Positions 8,301 through 16,808 are shown, counted from the stretch's first letter. The stretch: DNA of 43,394 bases from Helicobacteraceae bacterium (GCA_015493495.1 WGDB01000108.1:1-43394); one strand, 5' to 3'. Notes: generated by a model from the letters alone, not told the origin. Made by a program: numbers and translations.

Positions 8301-8651
8301 GCCGCCTTTAATTCAATAGTAAAAGAGCAAATTATTAAGTTTGAGGTTGGCAGTACTGAAGTGGGAGAAGATGCGAAAAAGACACTCGACAAGATCGCTG
8401 AACTCTTTAGAAAGTTCCCATCCGCACGTTTAACGGTAGAAGGACATACCAACAACTTAGGCTCTGCAGCATTCAACTTGGTGTTGAGCCAAAAACGTGC
8501 CAACAGTATTAAAAGGTACTTGGTCTCTAAGGATATTGAAGCCAAACGCATTCGTGCCATAGGGTATGGTGAGAGCAGACCACTGTTAAACAACAGCTCT
8601 AAAGAGGCGATGGAGTTTAACAAGCGTGTTGAGTTCAAGGTGGTCTATTAG
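5373..8651 (+). CDS. Large envelope protein: eight Calx-beta-like repeats plus OmpA domain
   Basis: The 1092-aa product begins with a membrane segment (about residues 13-31). Eight repeats of roughly 110-120 residues follow, each with the Calx-beta signature: an E-x-G/D opening, a ...VDY or EDY... strand, V-x-x-KG, F-x-I-x-x-x-DD-N-x-x-E, and an acidic D-D/E end. Calx-beta domains bind calcium in other proteins. The last ~115 residues are an OmpA/MotB peptidoglycan-binding domain (EGHTNNLGSAAFN and LSQKRANSIKRYL, ending KRVEFKVVY). The protein would therefore hang from the inner membrane or periplasm and grip peptidoglycan through its C-terminus. Repeats are divergent and not nucleotide-identical, so they are old. 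A role in envelope architecture or adhesion is possible but unproven. Confidence 0.85.
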   Translation: MKKYLNLYKSKFCSLLWLLLGFEALVVIYLLSPAPIDPLVVLEPDFASIKGDNILYEEGKPARYTVAVSKNLDKELHVTLAYGGGAVRGVDYKAPSVVVIKKGDMNTTFEITSFDDNEREGEELFSVKISKIEGTNFMEPLRPQDLGGVVYTKLLDEPKHGRKVHKPDFLSISCVKTLREDNATALCHIKSTQTSYEDLNVSLQYGGSATLGEDYDAPSSVLLAQGTNEVVFKIYAIDDAYKEGMESIEISVNSVEGGGFEESTFDDKLATIDLNDEATSTQVTTLSINNIDKIEEGGEGTYTLELSRAPIHDLTVYLKRNEGAKKFDIPEKVVFKKGEQQKQFKVVSVDDNIKEKDDFIEFSIAKVQNSSFERLSYTNSALKTKVIDEVVPVEPDNNTAFITVTTESAERVFDETSGDVVILVKTTAPLEQETTFRLKLQKISSQGRDYRLEKSVTIKKGENSGQTLLHVIDNNVKQSEDRFKIFVDKHSDSGLEDLRSKKPLELTVSDDTSGAMGAEISLSCPEQLYENNKTVLCILSMTQRSFQDVHVTLNYMGSATFSEDYNGPKTLTLAKGKKRLNFKITSRDDVEKEATESILPTIVTATENYFERLNVVENSKSLRLVDEKRPSQVVYLTLSVHKEVQEGSATPMTLSLSVPALKDVTVMLHMPKSKDYVAVEQVIIPKGAKEITFDVTSVNDNIKEQRSYLPVSIKKVEQEGFEKVSFDKRTHRVLIVDDGNVEEAATLTFKVDNSDIYEDDKPVSVLLQLSQPAQKDMKISLKSSGEAKLGVDYKMPSSVVLQKGKKEISFKIRPLNDNVIENPETLSIVVGKHQDGGLERIASDASVSMILHDDHNATHSPAAQVSLKGPSKVAEPKRSKPYTLSLSQKAAEDMTVYLRYEGEATDKDYLPVKSVIIKKGSKTAGFSIETLDNDEVQPIRHFSVSIERIEGGGLENAQVGKRSSVKTKITDNADIDAAFNSIVKEQIIKFEVGSTEVGEDAKKTLDKIAELFRKFPSARLTVEGHTNNLGSAAFNLVLSQKRANSIKRYLVSKDIEAKRIRAIGYGESRPLLNNSSKEAMEFNKRVEFKVVY

Positions 8652-8681
8652 AAATAGCAGGGCACTCTTTTAGAAATTTGG

Positions 8682-8843
8682 TTAGTCACACTCGCAGCTG
8701 ATAGATTCTTGAAGTCCTACTGCCTCAAAGTCTTCACACTCGTCTTGGTTCGCGGTGTACTTTGTGTCTAGCAGTTTACAATAAAAAGCCTCTTCTGACT
8801 TTGATTCATAATGCACACACTCTTTACAATCAATTGTTGACAT
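8682..8843 (-). CDS. Small Cys-rich protein, 53 aa
   Basis: An unrecognised 53-aa protein with six cysteines: Cys6 and Cys9 (CKEC), Cys22, Cys36, Cys50 and Cys52 (CEC). The spacing suggests metal (zinc or iron-sulfur) binding or a disulfide core. It is acidic and has no signal peptide. The ATG at 8843 is preceded at eight bases by AAAGG, a good ribosome binding site. It follows the 49-aa membrane peptide gene by 12 bases on the same strand, so the two are cotranscribed. It is convergent with the Calx-beta/OmpA gene. Confidence 0.65.
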   Translation of the reverse strand: MSTIDCKECVHYESKSEEAFYCKLLDTKYTANQDECEDFEAVGLQESISCECD

Positions 8844-8855
8844 GTTGTTTACCTT

Positions 8856-9005
8856 TTATACTTTTTGCGTGTTGTGGTGTTCTTGTGAGTAAGGACACTT
8901 GTCAACAACTACTTCATCATTTACACTGCACTTGGCGCGCATCTTAGTGGTTATGACACCTACAAGGTATGAGGCAACAATAATAATAATGAGTTCATAA
9001 TTCAT
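8856..9005 (-). CDS. Small single-pass membrane protein, 49 aa
   Basis: The product has a membrane helix at about residues 4-19 (ELIIIIVASYLVGVI), then a short soluble tail with Cys26 and Cys37 and a His-His pair (EHHN) near the end. An AAAGGA site lies before the ATG at 9005. The paired Cys and His residues could bind a metal, which would fit the Cys-rich protein encoded immediately downstream. A TATAAT on the minus strand at 9044-9049 just after the pepA stop may be its own promoter. No family is recognised. Confidence 0.6.
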   Translation of the reverse strand: MNYELIIIIVASYLVGVITTKMRAKCSVNDEVVVDKCPYSQEHHNTQKV

Positions 9006-9043
9006 AGTGTTCCTTTAGTGATAATACTTTAGAAATGCCCTTG

Positions 9044-9049
9044 ATTATA
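9044..9049 (-). promoter_or_regulatory. -10 box for the two small minus-strand genes
   Basis: TATAAT on the minus strand, directly after the pepA stop codon and about 39 bases before the first small-gene ATG. It would allow the small genes to be transcribed apart from pepA. No -35 match is obvious. Confidence 0.4.
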
Positions 9050-10492
9050 CTACTTTTTATCTTCGCTCAAAGACTCTAAAAACTTCACCGTCATACGAAC
9101 ACCTGCACCTGTACCGCCATGACCGTAAACATCCCAAGATGACTCTGTGTAAGCTGGACCTGCGATGTCAAAGTGCATCCATTTTTGTTTCATCTCATCG
9201 GTAATGAAGTTGTCTAAGAACATCGCTGCAGTAATCGCGCCGCCGTATGGCTTGGAAGCGATATTACAGACATCTGCGATCTCACTTTTGATGAGCTTTT
9301 TAAGATGGTCATTAAACGGAAGAGAACCTACCAACTCACCTGAGTGTGCTGTTGCTTTTAAGATCTTATGTTTTAGGTGGTTGGAGTGACCCATCATACC
9401 TGTTGTATATGGCCCTAGAGCAACCATACAAGCACCTGTAAGGGTCGCATAGTCAAAGATGAAGTCAGACGTTACGGTGTCCTGAGCGTAGGCGAGAACG
9501 TCTGCTAAGACCAAACGCCCTTCTGCATCTGTGTTACGCACTTCAATAGTCTTGCCATTACGAGCAGTCAAGACATCATCAGGCTTATAAGCAGAACCAT
9601 CTACCATGTTTTCAGCAGCACCGATGAAGCCATGAACTTCAACAGGAAGCTTAAGCTCACTGACGGCTTTCATCATTCCGAGTACAGCACAGGCACCGGC
9701 CTTGTCCATCTTCATTGTGACCATAGATGCAGCAGGTTTGAGACTTAACCCACCACTGTCATAAGTAAGACCCTTGCCAACGAGAGAGACAGTTTTAATA
9801 GCGTTGTCTGGCTTGTAAGTCAGGTGGATCAGCTTTGGTTTGTGAATCGAAGCGCGACCTACAGCTATCATAGCGTTCATGTTTTCAAATTCCAAGGCTT
9901 TTTCGTCCAGCACGTCACACTCTAAACCATTGGTCGTTGCCAAAGTCTCTGCGACCTCTGCCATGACCTCAGGGGTCATGTCTTGTGGGGTCATGTTAAC
10001 AAGTTCACGGGTAAAGTTGGTAGCGGTTGCAGTGATAAGTGCATCATCAAAACTTTTTTGTATAGCAGTGAAATCTGCACTTTCATTGTTGAAATCATCA
10101 CTGGAGAAGATTACCTCTTCTAAAGTACTCTCACTCTTTTCAGACTTATACATCTCAAAACTGTAAGCACCCATCACAAAGCCCTCAACAAGTGCCGCTA
10201 CATTTTTAAGATAGTACTGCTGTAGTTTCAGTGAGGTATAGTTAAAACCTTTGACCTTTTTAACAACCGTTGCTGCAGCAGAGCGTAGGGCAGTTGAGCC
10301 ATAGTTCTCTACACCACAAACTACCAAACCACTCTCATGTAAGATAGTAAAACTGTCTTGAGTCGGTTTAAAACCTGTTTTAGAGAGTATCTCTTTATGT
10401 TCACTGTTTTCAAAAGTCTCTTCTGTAAAAAAAATGACCGTTAAGTCAGCAGTGATGTCTGTAATAGGGGTGTTTAATAATGTAAGTTTCAT
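9050..10492 (-). CDS. pepA: Leucyl aminopeptidase (M17), PepA
   Basis: PepA removes N-terminal residues from peptides in the cytoplasm and can also bind DNA in some bacteria. The 480-aa product carries the M17 active site: the metal- and substrate-binding segment KGLTYDSGG (about 240-248) and the signature NTDAEGR (about 320-326), with Asp322 and Glu324 as metal ligands. I start at MKLTLLN (10492), which follows GGAG at a normal distance; the frame remains open upstream but that part reads as non-coding. A TATAAT lies at 10518-10523, so it can be transcribed separately from the barrel-protein gene 75 bases upstream. Confidence 0.95.
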   Translation of the reverse strand: MKLTLLNTPITDITADLTVIFFTEETFENSEHKEILSKTGFKPTQDSFTILHESGLVVCGVENYGSTALRSAAATVVKKVKGFNYTSLKLQQYYLKNVAALVEGFVMGAYSFEMYKSEKSESTLEEVIFSSDDFNNESADFTAIQKSFDDALITATATNFTRELVNMTPQDMTPEVMAEVAETLATTNGLECDVLDEKALEFENMNAMIAVGRASIHKPKLIHLTYKPDNAIKTVSLVGKGLTYDSGGLSLKPAASMVTMKMDKAGACAVLGMMKAVSELKLPVEVHGFIGAAENMVDGSAYKPDDVLTARNGKTIEVRNTDAEGRLVLADVLAYAQDTVTSDFIFDYATLTGACMVALGPYTTGMMGHSNHLKHKILKATAHSGELVGSLPFNDHLKKLIKSEIADVCNIASKPYGGAITAAMFLDNFITDEMKQKWMHFDIAGPAYTESSWDVYGHGGTGAGVRMTVKFLESLSEDKK

Positions 10493-10517
10493 TGTTTCTC
10501 CATAAACTATATAAAAA

Positions 10518-10523
10518 ATTATA
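10518..10523 (-). promoter_or_regulatory. -10 box for pepA
   Basis: TATAAT on the minus strand, 25 bases before the pepA ATG, inside the 75-base gap after the barrel-protein gene. The short leader that would result holds the GGAG site. The -35 region is not clear. Confidence 0.5.
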
Positions 10524-10567
10524 TGGCATTTTAGCGGAGAATATGAAATGAGAGAAGGCGATAACAC

Positions 10568-12154
10568 TTAAAAGCGGTAGGTAATCCCTAAAACAACATT
10601 TTTTCTGTCAACACCTTGTGAGTAGAGCAGGTTTGAACTCCAATTACGCGAAAAGCTGTAGTCTGTACCAATAACACCTGCCCACTCGTCAGAGCGCAGG
10701 CCGACGCTTCCACTAAGACTGTGTGGCTGGCCATTTTGATCATTAAAGTCTAAAGCAAAAGTGATCTCTTGTGCCAAACGTTGGTACTGGGCACCAATAA
10801 AGAGACGTGTGTCGTAATCGTTAAAAGTGTAGCCTACAATTGGTGTAATGATCATCATATCGAGTGTGACATCTTTGCTGGGTGTATAGGCAACCATGTA
10901 TTGAAAATCAATGGTTGTAAAATAGTTGTCAAAGCCACCCGCTATTGTTGCGCCAACACCATAAAGTACAGAGTTGGTATGCAGTGAACCGTTAAGTGCT
11001 CCACCAGGAGGAATAACGGTTATGGGAGGCAGGATGTTTGGAAGTATTGGATTGGGTATGCTAAGTCCTGAGTCACTGACAAGATGTACATCTGTATTAG
11101 TGTCTGTTCCACCTAAAATAAGACTAAGACTGACAAAAGGAAGAACCCACAGATCAGCACGAAGTAGAGGTGCATAGGTGAGGCTGCGATAGGTTGAGTC
11201 ACCATCAAGGATTTTGTTAAGGTCGATGCCCAACCCATCTATCTCAAAACTGGTCATATGCATGTTTGTGTCTTGAAACATGTTGACCAGAGTAATCCCA
11301 AATGGTTTGGGCAGCTCAAAACCGGCTTTACGTGCCTCTTTACCTAAAATAGGGAAAAAACGGTCTAGGTCCAAGGCAACTACTTCGTAAGAATCGTCAT
11401 CTATGACTACCCGCCTTTTTATCAATCCGTGTTCAAAAGTCACTTCTTCTCTGTTGGCATTCCAGTAAGAGACAACAGTACCCATAAGATGTTCCTCATA
11501 AGGAGAACCATCATAAGTACCAACAATATCCAAGGTAGAACCTGAGACAAGATAACCTCTCTCTTGTACAGGTTTAAAGTAAGTAGTCCTGTTAAACTTG
11601 TTGACTTCAATGCCACGCAGAGAAAAACGCTTGGAATTTTTAACAACGATTTTAGTTAACACACCATTTTCGATGTAAACATAACCTGTCATCTCTCCAA
11701 AGTGTTTAAGTTCTTTTGGTAGAGTGCTTTTATTAAATGTAAAACTGATAACACTCTCTTGATCTGTAGACTTGACAACAGTTAGTGAGTTGTTGTCATA
11801 AAGTACTCCGTGTTGTACATGAAGTTCAATACCCATAAGTGTATCGAGGCTGGATCTTATCTCACTCAGCTCAAGGTTGTCCAGCTCTTTTTTTGGCAGT
11901 TGGACTTTTAATTCAGAGCCATAGCTGGGAAATGGATCTACAATTAAAAAGTAATTTAGACGGCTTTGATGGCCATCTTTTAGAAGTTTGTGATCGAGTT
12001 GCATACGAAAGGCGACATTTTGACGGGTCTGTGAGATCACATTATTGATGATGTCTGGAGTGATACGATGAACAACTAGGGGGTTTGAATTGTAAAACTC
12101 TTGAGAAAATAAAAAAGTACTCTGTAGTAATAAAATCAATAACAGTTTATACAT
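10568..12154 (-). CDS. Predicted outer-membrane beta-barrel protein
   Basis: The 528-aa product starts with a cleavable signal peptide (MYKLLLILLLQSTFLFSQ) and ends VVLGITYRF, the aromatic C-terminal residue typical of outer-membrane barrels. The first half is soluble-looking and beta-rich; from about residue 310 alternating polar/hydrophobic strands suggest a transmembrane barrel, with a Pro-rich loop (about 370-385). No specific family is recognised. AAGGA precedes the ATG. It lies between a terminator-like hairpin behind trpB and pepA, so it is probably a separate transcript; a TATACT on the minus strand near 12177 is a candidate -10. Confidence 0.75.
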   Translation of the reverse strand: MYKLLLILLLQSTFLFSQEFYNSNPLVVHRITPDIINNVISQTRQNVAFRMQLDHKLLKDGHQSRLNYFLIVDPFPSYGSELKVQLPKKELDNLELSEIRSSLDTLMGIELHVQHGVLYDNNSLTVVKSTDQESVISFTFNKSTLPKELKHFGEMTGYVYIENGVLTKIVVKNSKRFSLRGIEVNKFNRTTYFKPVQERGYLVSGSTLDIVGTYDGSPYEEHLMGTVVSYWNANREEVTFEHGLIKRRVVIDDDSYEVVALDLDRFFPILGKEARKAGFELPKPFGITLVNMFQDTNMHMTSFEIDGLGIDLNKILDGDSTYRSLTYAPLLRADLWVLPFVSLSLILGGTDTNTDVHLVSDSGLSIPNPILPNILPPITVIPPGGALNGSLHTNSVLYGVGATIAGGFDNYFTTIDFQYMVAYTPSKDVTLDMMIITPIVGYTFNDYDTRLFIGAQYQRLAQEITFALDFNDQNGQPHSLSGSVGLRSDEWAGVIGTDYSFSRNWSSNLLYSQGVDRKNVVLGITYRF

Positions 12155-12222
12155 TGCAATCCTTCATTAACAGAAGTATACAATGTGAATTTTAAATATA
12201 AAACTTAAGGATAAATTATGAG

Positions 12223-12244
12223 ACGAGAAGCCGAGGCTGCTCGT
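12223..12244 (-). terminator. Hairpin after trpB, probable operon terminator
   Basis: ACGAG-A-AGCC-GA-GGCT-G-CTCGT forms a nine-pair stem with one A/G mismatch directly behind the trpB stop. Downstream on the minus strand is AT-rich but lacks a clean U-run, so termination may be partial. Confidence 0.45.
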
Positions 12245-12245
12245 A

Positions 12246-13445
12246 CTAGTCGAAGTTAAGCAGGTCTTTTGCCTGGATCATATCTTTATCACCACGTCCT
12301 GAGACGTTGACGATGATGAGCTTTCCCTCTATATCTTTTATCTTTTTCAAGTAAGCGATAGCGTGTGAACTTTCAAAGGCTGGGATGATCCCTTCTGCAC
12401 GAGAGAGCCATACAAAGGCATCGAGTGCCTCTTCATCAGTGATGTTGTCATAAGTGATGGAATCATTGTCTTTGTGGAAGGCGTGCTCTGGTCCAATACC
12501 TGGATAGTCAAGACCGGCAGAGATAGAGTGTGCCTCTAAGATCTGTCCGTCGTCATCTTGGAGTAGGTAGGACATCTGCCCGTGCAGTACGCCAGGACGT
12601 CCCATTAACAGTGAACAGCCATGTTTATCAGTACCGACACCATGACCCCCCGCCTCGATGCCGATACACTCCACTTTTTTGTCTTCCAAAAAGTGCTGGA
12701 ACATACCAATAGCGTTAGAGCCGCCACCAATACAAGCAATGACATGGTCAGGCAGACGGGACTCTTTCTCTAATATCTGAGCACGTGCCTCTTTACCGAT
12801 GATGGCTTGGAAGTCACGTACCATCATAGGATAGGGGTGAGGTCCTGCAACGGTACCGATGATGTAGAAGGTGTCACGTGCATGAGTCACCCAGTGACGG
12901 ATGGCATCGTTCATAGCATCCTTTAGAGTCCTAGAACCACTCTCTACCGCATGAACTTTAGCACCGAGAAGTTTCATCCTAAAGACATTAAGCTCTTGAC
13001 GCTCCACATCTTTAGCACCCATAAAGATCTGACACTCTAAACCAAGGAGGGCACAGATAGTCGCGGTAGCCACACCATGTTGACCTGCACCGGTCTCAGC
13101 GATGACTTTCTTTTTACCAAGACGTTTGGCCATAAGACCTTGGGCAATAACGTTGTTGACTTTATGTGCACCGGTGTGGTTAAGGTCTTCACGTTTAAGA
13201 TAGATCTTGGCACCTAACTCTTCAGAGATGTTGGCAGCATAGTAAAGCGGAGAAGGGCGACCCACATAGTCTTTGAGGTAGTAGTCTACTTCTGCCCAGA
13301 ACTCTTTGTCAAAACGGATCTTTTTATACTCTTCGTTGAGCTCAAGAAGTGCTGGCATAAGTGTCTCAGGAACATAACGTCCACCAAAAAGACCAAAGTG
13401 GCCATTTTCATCGGGGTCAAATTTGGAGGGAGAAGGGATGTACAT
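12246..13445 (-). CDS. trpB: Tryptophan synthase beta subunit, TrpB
   Basis: TrpB joins indole and serine to tryptophan with pyridoxal phosphate. The 399-aa length and the sequence are those of the classical TrpB1 type: Lys95 in HTGAHKVNN makes the Schiff base, GGGSNAIG (about 240) binds the phosphate, and the EAGGHG region and SGRGDKD end are present. The start overlaps the apt stop by one base (TAATG). It sits outside a trp operon, without trpA nearby; whether a second trpB exists elsewhere cannot be seen. It is the last gene of the folD-to-trpB operon. Confidence 0.95.
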   Translation of the reverse strand: MYIPSPSKFDPDENGHFGLFGGRYVPETLMPALLELNEEYKKIRFDKEFWAEVDYYLKDYVGRPSPLYYAANISEELGAKIYLKREDLNHTGAHKVNNVIAQGLMAKRLGKKKVIAETGAGQHGVATATICALLGLECQIFMGAKDVERQELNVFRMKLLGAKVHAVESGSRTLKDAMNDAIRHWVTHARDTFYIIGTVAGPHPYPMMVRDFQAIIGKEARAQILEKESRLPDHVIACIGGGSNAIGMFQHFLEDKKVECIGIEAGGHGVGTDKHGCSLLMGRPGVLHGQMSYLLQDDDGQILEAHSISAGLDYPGIGPEHAFHKDNDSITYDNITDEEALDAFVWLSRAEGIIPAFESSHAIAYLKKIKDIEGKLIIVNVSGRGDKDMIQAKDLLNFD

Positions 13446-13993
13446 TAGTTAACCTCTATCACACTGTAAACAGGTGTCTTTTCTTCTAGTTTTTTGATGC
13501 CATCAAGAAAGGTAAGTCCCATGATAAAACAAGACTCTACACAGTTGGCACCGACTTTGTCGATGAGTGATGCCGCTGCGTTGGCCGTACCGCCAGTAGC
13601 AATAAGGTCATCTATAAGAAGGACTCTTGCATTTTTAGTCTTATCAAAGGCATCGATGTGGATCTCTACTTCATCTACACCGTACTCTAAAGCATACTTT
13701 TCTGAGACCGTAGTGTAAGGAAGCTTCCCCTTTTTACGGATAGGAACGAAACCTACACCCAAATCACGTGCAAGTGCAGCTCCAAAGATAAAGCCACGTG
13801 CATCTATGCCAGCAACATAATCCAAGTTATATGAGGCATAACGATCACGTAGGTGGTCTTGAAGTGTTTTGTAAGCCTCTGGATTGTTGAGTATAGTGGT
13901 GATGTCTTTAAAAATAATTCCTGGTTTTGGAAAATCAGGTATGTCGCGAATGGCACCTTCTATAATAGTACGTTGTTCAGTTGAAAGTGTCAT
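13445..13993 (-). CDS. apt: Adenine phosphoribosyltransferase
   Basis: Apt salvages adenine to AMP with PRPP. The 182-aa product matches family length and has the PRPP-binding signature [14 protein letters not shown] (about 124-137), the FKDITT segment near residue 28 and the AGIDARGF loop near 61-68. The gene is three bases downstream of rpiB and overlaps trpB by one base, so it is within one transcript. No oddity is seen. Confidence 0.95.
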   Translation of the reverse strand: MTLSTEQRTIIEGAIRDIPDFPKPGIIFKDITTILNNPEAYKTLQDHLRDRYASYNLDYVAGIDARGFIFGAALARDLGVGFVPIRKKGKLPYTTVSEKYALEYGVDEVEIHIDAFDKTKNARVLLIDDLIATGGTANAAASLIDKVGANCVESCFIMGLTFLDGIKKLEEKTPVYSVIEVN

Positions 13994-13995
13994 GA

Positions 13996-14433
13996 TTAAC
14001 CTTTAATCGCTTCGATCTTTTCAACACGACCTGCGTGACGTCCACCTTCAAAAGAGCCAGCGATCCATGAGTCTATAATAGACTCAGCAACACCAACACC
14101 AACAACACGCTCTCCAAAACAGAGGACATTGGCATTGTTGTGTGCACGTGCCATAGTTGCTGTGTAAGCATCATGACAAAGTGCTGCTCTGATACCGTGA
14201 AAACGGTTAGCAGACATACTCATACCGATGCCTGAACCACAGATCAAGATACCGTGTGCAGTCTCATCAGCTAGAACAGCCTCACATACTTTGACAGCAT
14301 AGTCAGGGTAATCAACACGGTCTTTCGAAAAAGGCCCAAGGTCTTCTACCTCATGTCCTTTAGAACGTAACATCTCTACCGTGATGTCTTTAAGATCGAT
14401 TCCGGCGTGGTCTGTTGCAACATAAAATTTCAT
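13996..14433 (-). CDS. rpiB: Ribose-5-phosphate isomerase B
   Basis: RpiB interconverts ribose-5-phosphate and ribulose-5-phosphate in the pentose phosphate pathway. The 145-aa product carries ATDHAG at residues 6-11, catalytic Cys65 followed by [12 protein letters not shown], and His98 in HNNAN, all characteristic of the RpiB/LacAB family. Having it next to apt links ribose phosphate with PRPP-dependent salvage, although that may be coincidence. It is flanked at nine bases by the protease gene upstream and three bases by apt. Confidence 0.95.
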   Translation of the reverse strand: MKFYVATDHAGIDLKDITVEMLRSKGHEVEDLGPFSKDRVDYPDYAVKVCEAVLADETAHGILICGSGIGMSMSANRFHGIRAALCHDAYTATMARAHNNANVLCFGERVVGVGVAESIIDSWIAGSFEGGRHAGRVEKIEAIKG

Positions 14434-14442
14434 TTTTTTCCT

Positions 14443-15120
14443 TTAAGAGAGAAGTAGGTGTAGTACAAACTGTACCGGCATAAAGAGAACGTATTGGTTT
14501 AGTGGAGAGACTAAAATGACCAAAACAATGATCATGCCATAACGTTCCATCTTGAAAAACCATTCAGCAATAGTATTGTAGTTGTACTTCAGTGCCAAGT
14601 AGCTAATAAAGTGTGCTCCGTCAAACTGCGGAATGGGAAGCAGGTTAAAGACACCTAGAACGACGTTGATGATGACAATCTGCATCACAAGAAGATAACC
14701 AAAAATATAAAACATAGAGTCAGAAACTACGGGTTGTGACATACTGAGTAGTACAACAGAAGCTAATGCTGCTACGATAAAGTTATAGGTTATACCTGCT
14801 AAACTGACCTGCATGGCTGCATTATAGCCACCGTTGTTGACAACAGTACGAATGTTGACAGGTACAGGTTTTGCCCAACCAAACAAAAAGCCACTGTCAC
14901 TTCCAAAAAGCATCGGGATAAAATACATCATAGCTGGAACCAAGAGTGAACCGACGGGATCGATGTGGGAGATAGGGTTAATAGTGAGACGTCCTGCATT
15001 CTTAGCGGTCATGTCCCCATATTTATAAGCAACCCAACCATGCATGATCTCATGACCAATAATGGCGATAAGTAGGGCGATAACAGCCGTAGCTATCTTT
15101 ATGAGATCAATAGAGTCCAT
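14443..15120 (-). CDS. Site-2-protease-like zinc metalloprotease (M50)
   Basis: A multi-pass inner-membrane protease of the compact rhomboid-like S2P group. From the ATG at 15120 (225 aa) it shows HEIMH at residues 23-27 (zinc His23, His27, catalytic Glu24), the NPISHIDPVG segment (48-57) and NLLPIPQFDG (159-168) with zinc ligand Asp167. An upstream in-frame start would add 44 residues lying over lepB and is unlikely. It overlaps the end of lepB by 14 bases. It lacks a PDZ domain, so it is not a canonical RseP. Substrates are unknown; the lepB neighbourhood hints at processing of membrane remnants. Confidence 0.88.
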   Translation of the reverse strand: MDSIDLIKIATAVIALLIAIIGHEIMHGWVAYKYGDMTAKNAGRLTINPISHIDPVGSLLVPAMMYFIPMLFGSDSGFLFGWAKPVPVNIRTVVNNGGYNAAMQVSLAGITYNFIVAALASVVLLSMSQPVVSDSMFYIFGYLLVMQIVIINVVLGVFNLLPIPQFDGAHFISYLALKYNYNTIAEWFFKMERYGMIIVLVILVSPLNQYVLFMPVQFVLHLLLS

Positions 15121-15925
15121 GATCGTTTTTGTCCTGTTTAATACGTTCTGCAACTGCTTTTTCAAGGTGCTCAGGTTGCTCAAGGTCAGTAGGTGTCTTA
15201 CCCATACGATCCCAACGGATAATATAGTCATCGTCCATACTAAAGTAGACAAACCAAGGGGTTCCTTCTACAAGACCATAGGGAACTGCACCCCAAAAGC
15301 GGCTGTCGTTGGAGTGGTCACGGTTGTCACCCATCATAAAGTAGTTGTCCTCTTCGACCTCTACTGGACCAAAGTTAAAGATAGCTTGTGGGTAACGGCC
15401 GTTGTTGAGTATTTTAGTATCGTGATGGATACCTGGATGTGCCTTTTGATAAGGGTTTTTAACCCATAACTCTCCACCAAAAACCATAATCTCAAAGTCG
15501 TTATAAAACATTTTGACATACGCATCACCCTCTTTAGGGTGGAGGTAGAGGTCTTTGTCTCTGACTGCTATTTTGTCGCCAGGCAGACCCACACAGCGTT
15601 TTACATAATGTAAGTCGGTGTTGTTCGGATAACGAAAGATGACAATGTCTCCACGCTCAGGCGTGTCTCCATCATAGATATGACCATCGGTTCCTGGGAT
15701 AACAGGGATCTCTAAAAATGGGATGTGTGGTGTTGGGATACCATAAGCGAACTTCTTGGCAAAGAGATGGTCACCTACAAGTAGAGAGTCTTTCATAGAA
15801 CCACTTGGAATCCTAAAAGCTTGCGCTATAAAAAAGATGATAAACAGTACGATAATAACCGTACCCGTCCATGAGTTAGAGAAGCGGTAGGCTTTACCTG
15901 CCGCTTTAAGTGCTTTCTCTTTCAT
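15107..15925 (-). CDS. lepB: Signal peptidase I, LepB
   Basis: LepB cleaves signal peptides on the periplasmic face of the inner membrane. The 272-aa protein has one N-terminal membrane segment (about 20-37), catalytic Ser43 in IPSGSM, general base Lys109 in HYVKRCVGLPGD, and the GDNRDHSNDSR box near residue 200. The start overlaps the folD stop by one base (TAATG). It has only one N-terminal membrane anchor, unlike the two in the E. coli enzyme. Confidence 0.96.
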   Translation of the reverse strand: MKEKALKAAGKAYRFSNSWTGTVIIVLFIIFFIAQAFRIPSGSMKDSLLVGDHLFAKKFAYGIPTPHIPFLEIPVIPGTDGHIYDGDTPERGDIVIFRYPNNTDLHYVKRCVGLPGDKIAVRDKDLYLHPKEGDAYVKMFYNDFEIMVFGGELWVKNPYQKAHPGIHHDTKILNNGRYPQAIFNFGPVEVEEDNYFMMGDNRDHSNDSRFWGAVPYGLVEGTPWFVYFSMDDDYIIRWDRMGKTPTDLEQPEHLEKAVAERIKQDKNDHGLY

Positions 15926-16779
15926 TAACGCTCTTTTGCATGTGCTTTGGCAGCACGTAGTGTGTTTTGCAGCAGCATAGCGATTGTCATGGGACCTACA
16001 CCACCGGGAACAGGGGTGATATATGAGCTTTTTGGTGCAACATTTTCGAAATCAACGTCACCTACCAGCTTGCCATTGTCCGCACGGTTGATACCGATGT
16101 CGATGATGATGGCACCATCTTTAACCATGTCCTCTTTTATGAGGTTGATCACACCTGCACCTACTAAGATAATGTCAGCATTAAGTGTACATGCTTTAAG
16201 ATCTTTAGTGTAGATGTGTGTGACTTGTACGGTAGCATCTGCATTAAGCAGCAGGGCAGCCATGGGTTTACCAACAATGTTGGAAGCTCCGACTACAACG
16301 GCATTCATCCCTTTAGGATCAATGTTGTACTCAGCGAGCAGTTCCATAACACCTAGGGGTGTACAAGGTACAAAACCATCAAGACCTGTAGTCAAACGAC
16401 CTACATTATAAGGATGGAAACCATCTACATCTTTGTTTGGAGCAACGAGTTCCAACAACTTGGTAGTGTCGATCTGTTCTGGTAGTGGCAGTTGGATCAA
16501 AATACCGTCGATACTGGGGTTTTGGTTCATCATCATAATAGTGTTTTCGATAGCATCTTGAGAGATGTCAGCAGGCATCTCATGCGTCACAGAGTAGAAA
16601 CCTACACGGTCACACGCTTTTTTCTTCATACCGACATAGGCATGAGAAGCGGGGTCACTACCCACTAAAATCACGGCAAGACCAGGTGTTCGCCCAGTCT
16701 CATCTTTAAGTGTTTTTACGCCTTCAGCGACCTGGTCTTCTATCTTTTTTGAAAGTGCTTTACCATCAAGTATCTGCAT
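15925..16779 (-). CDS. folD: Bifunctional methylenetetrahydrofolate dehydrogenase/cyclohydrolase
   Basis: FolD converts 5,10-methylene-THF to 10-formyl-THF using NADP. The 284-aa product matches the family: YVGMKKKAC near residues 48-56 with the catalytic Lys, QLPLP near 100, the VVGASNIVGKP nucleotide-binding loop near 162, and PGGVGPMT near 258. It leads the operon folD-lepB-M50-rpiB-apt-trpB. A -10 box lies 30 bases before its ATG, and GGACTCC forms the ribosome binding site. purU, which uses the product of this pathway, is in the same window but far away. Confidence 0.96.
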   Translation of the reverse strand: MQILDGKALSKKIEDQVAEGVKTLKDETGRTPGLAVILVGSDPASHAYVGMKKKACDRVGFYSVTHEMPADISQDAIENTIMMMNQNPSIDGILIQLPLPEQIDTTKLLELVAPNKDVDGFHPYNVGRLTTGLDGFVPCTPLGVMELLAEYNIDPKGMNAVVVGASNIVGKPMAALLLNADATVQVTHIYTKDLKACTLNADIILVGAGVINLIKEDMVKDGAIIIDIGINRADNGKLVGDVDFENVAPKSSYITPVPGGVGPMTIAMLLQNTLRAAKAHAKER

Positions 16780-16808
16780 TTAGAGGAGTCCTACATTAAA
16801 ATTGCGTT

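Noticed and set aside
8243-8638. 131-codon minus-strand frame
   Set aside because: It is antisense to the well-supported OmpA domain of the 5373-8651 gene and shows low-complexity Ser/Leu composition typical of shadows.
10493-10567. N-terminal extension of pepA
   Set aside because: It contains the -10 box and lacks homology; GGAG precedes the shorter start.
12218-12259. Plus-strand 13-codon frame ([13 protein letters not shown]) with an AAGGA-like site, overlapping the trpB end
   Set aside because: It lies across a stem-loop whose pairing explains the sequence, it is very short and on the strand opposite to trpB.
15121-15252. N-terminal extension of the M50 protease
   Set aside because: It would lie entirely over the lepB coding region; the ATG at 15120 gives the normal compact protease.
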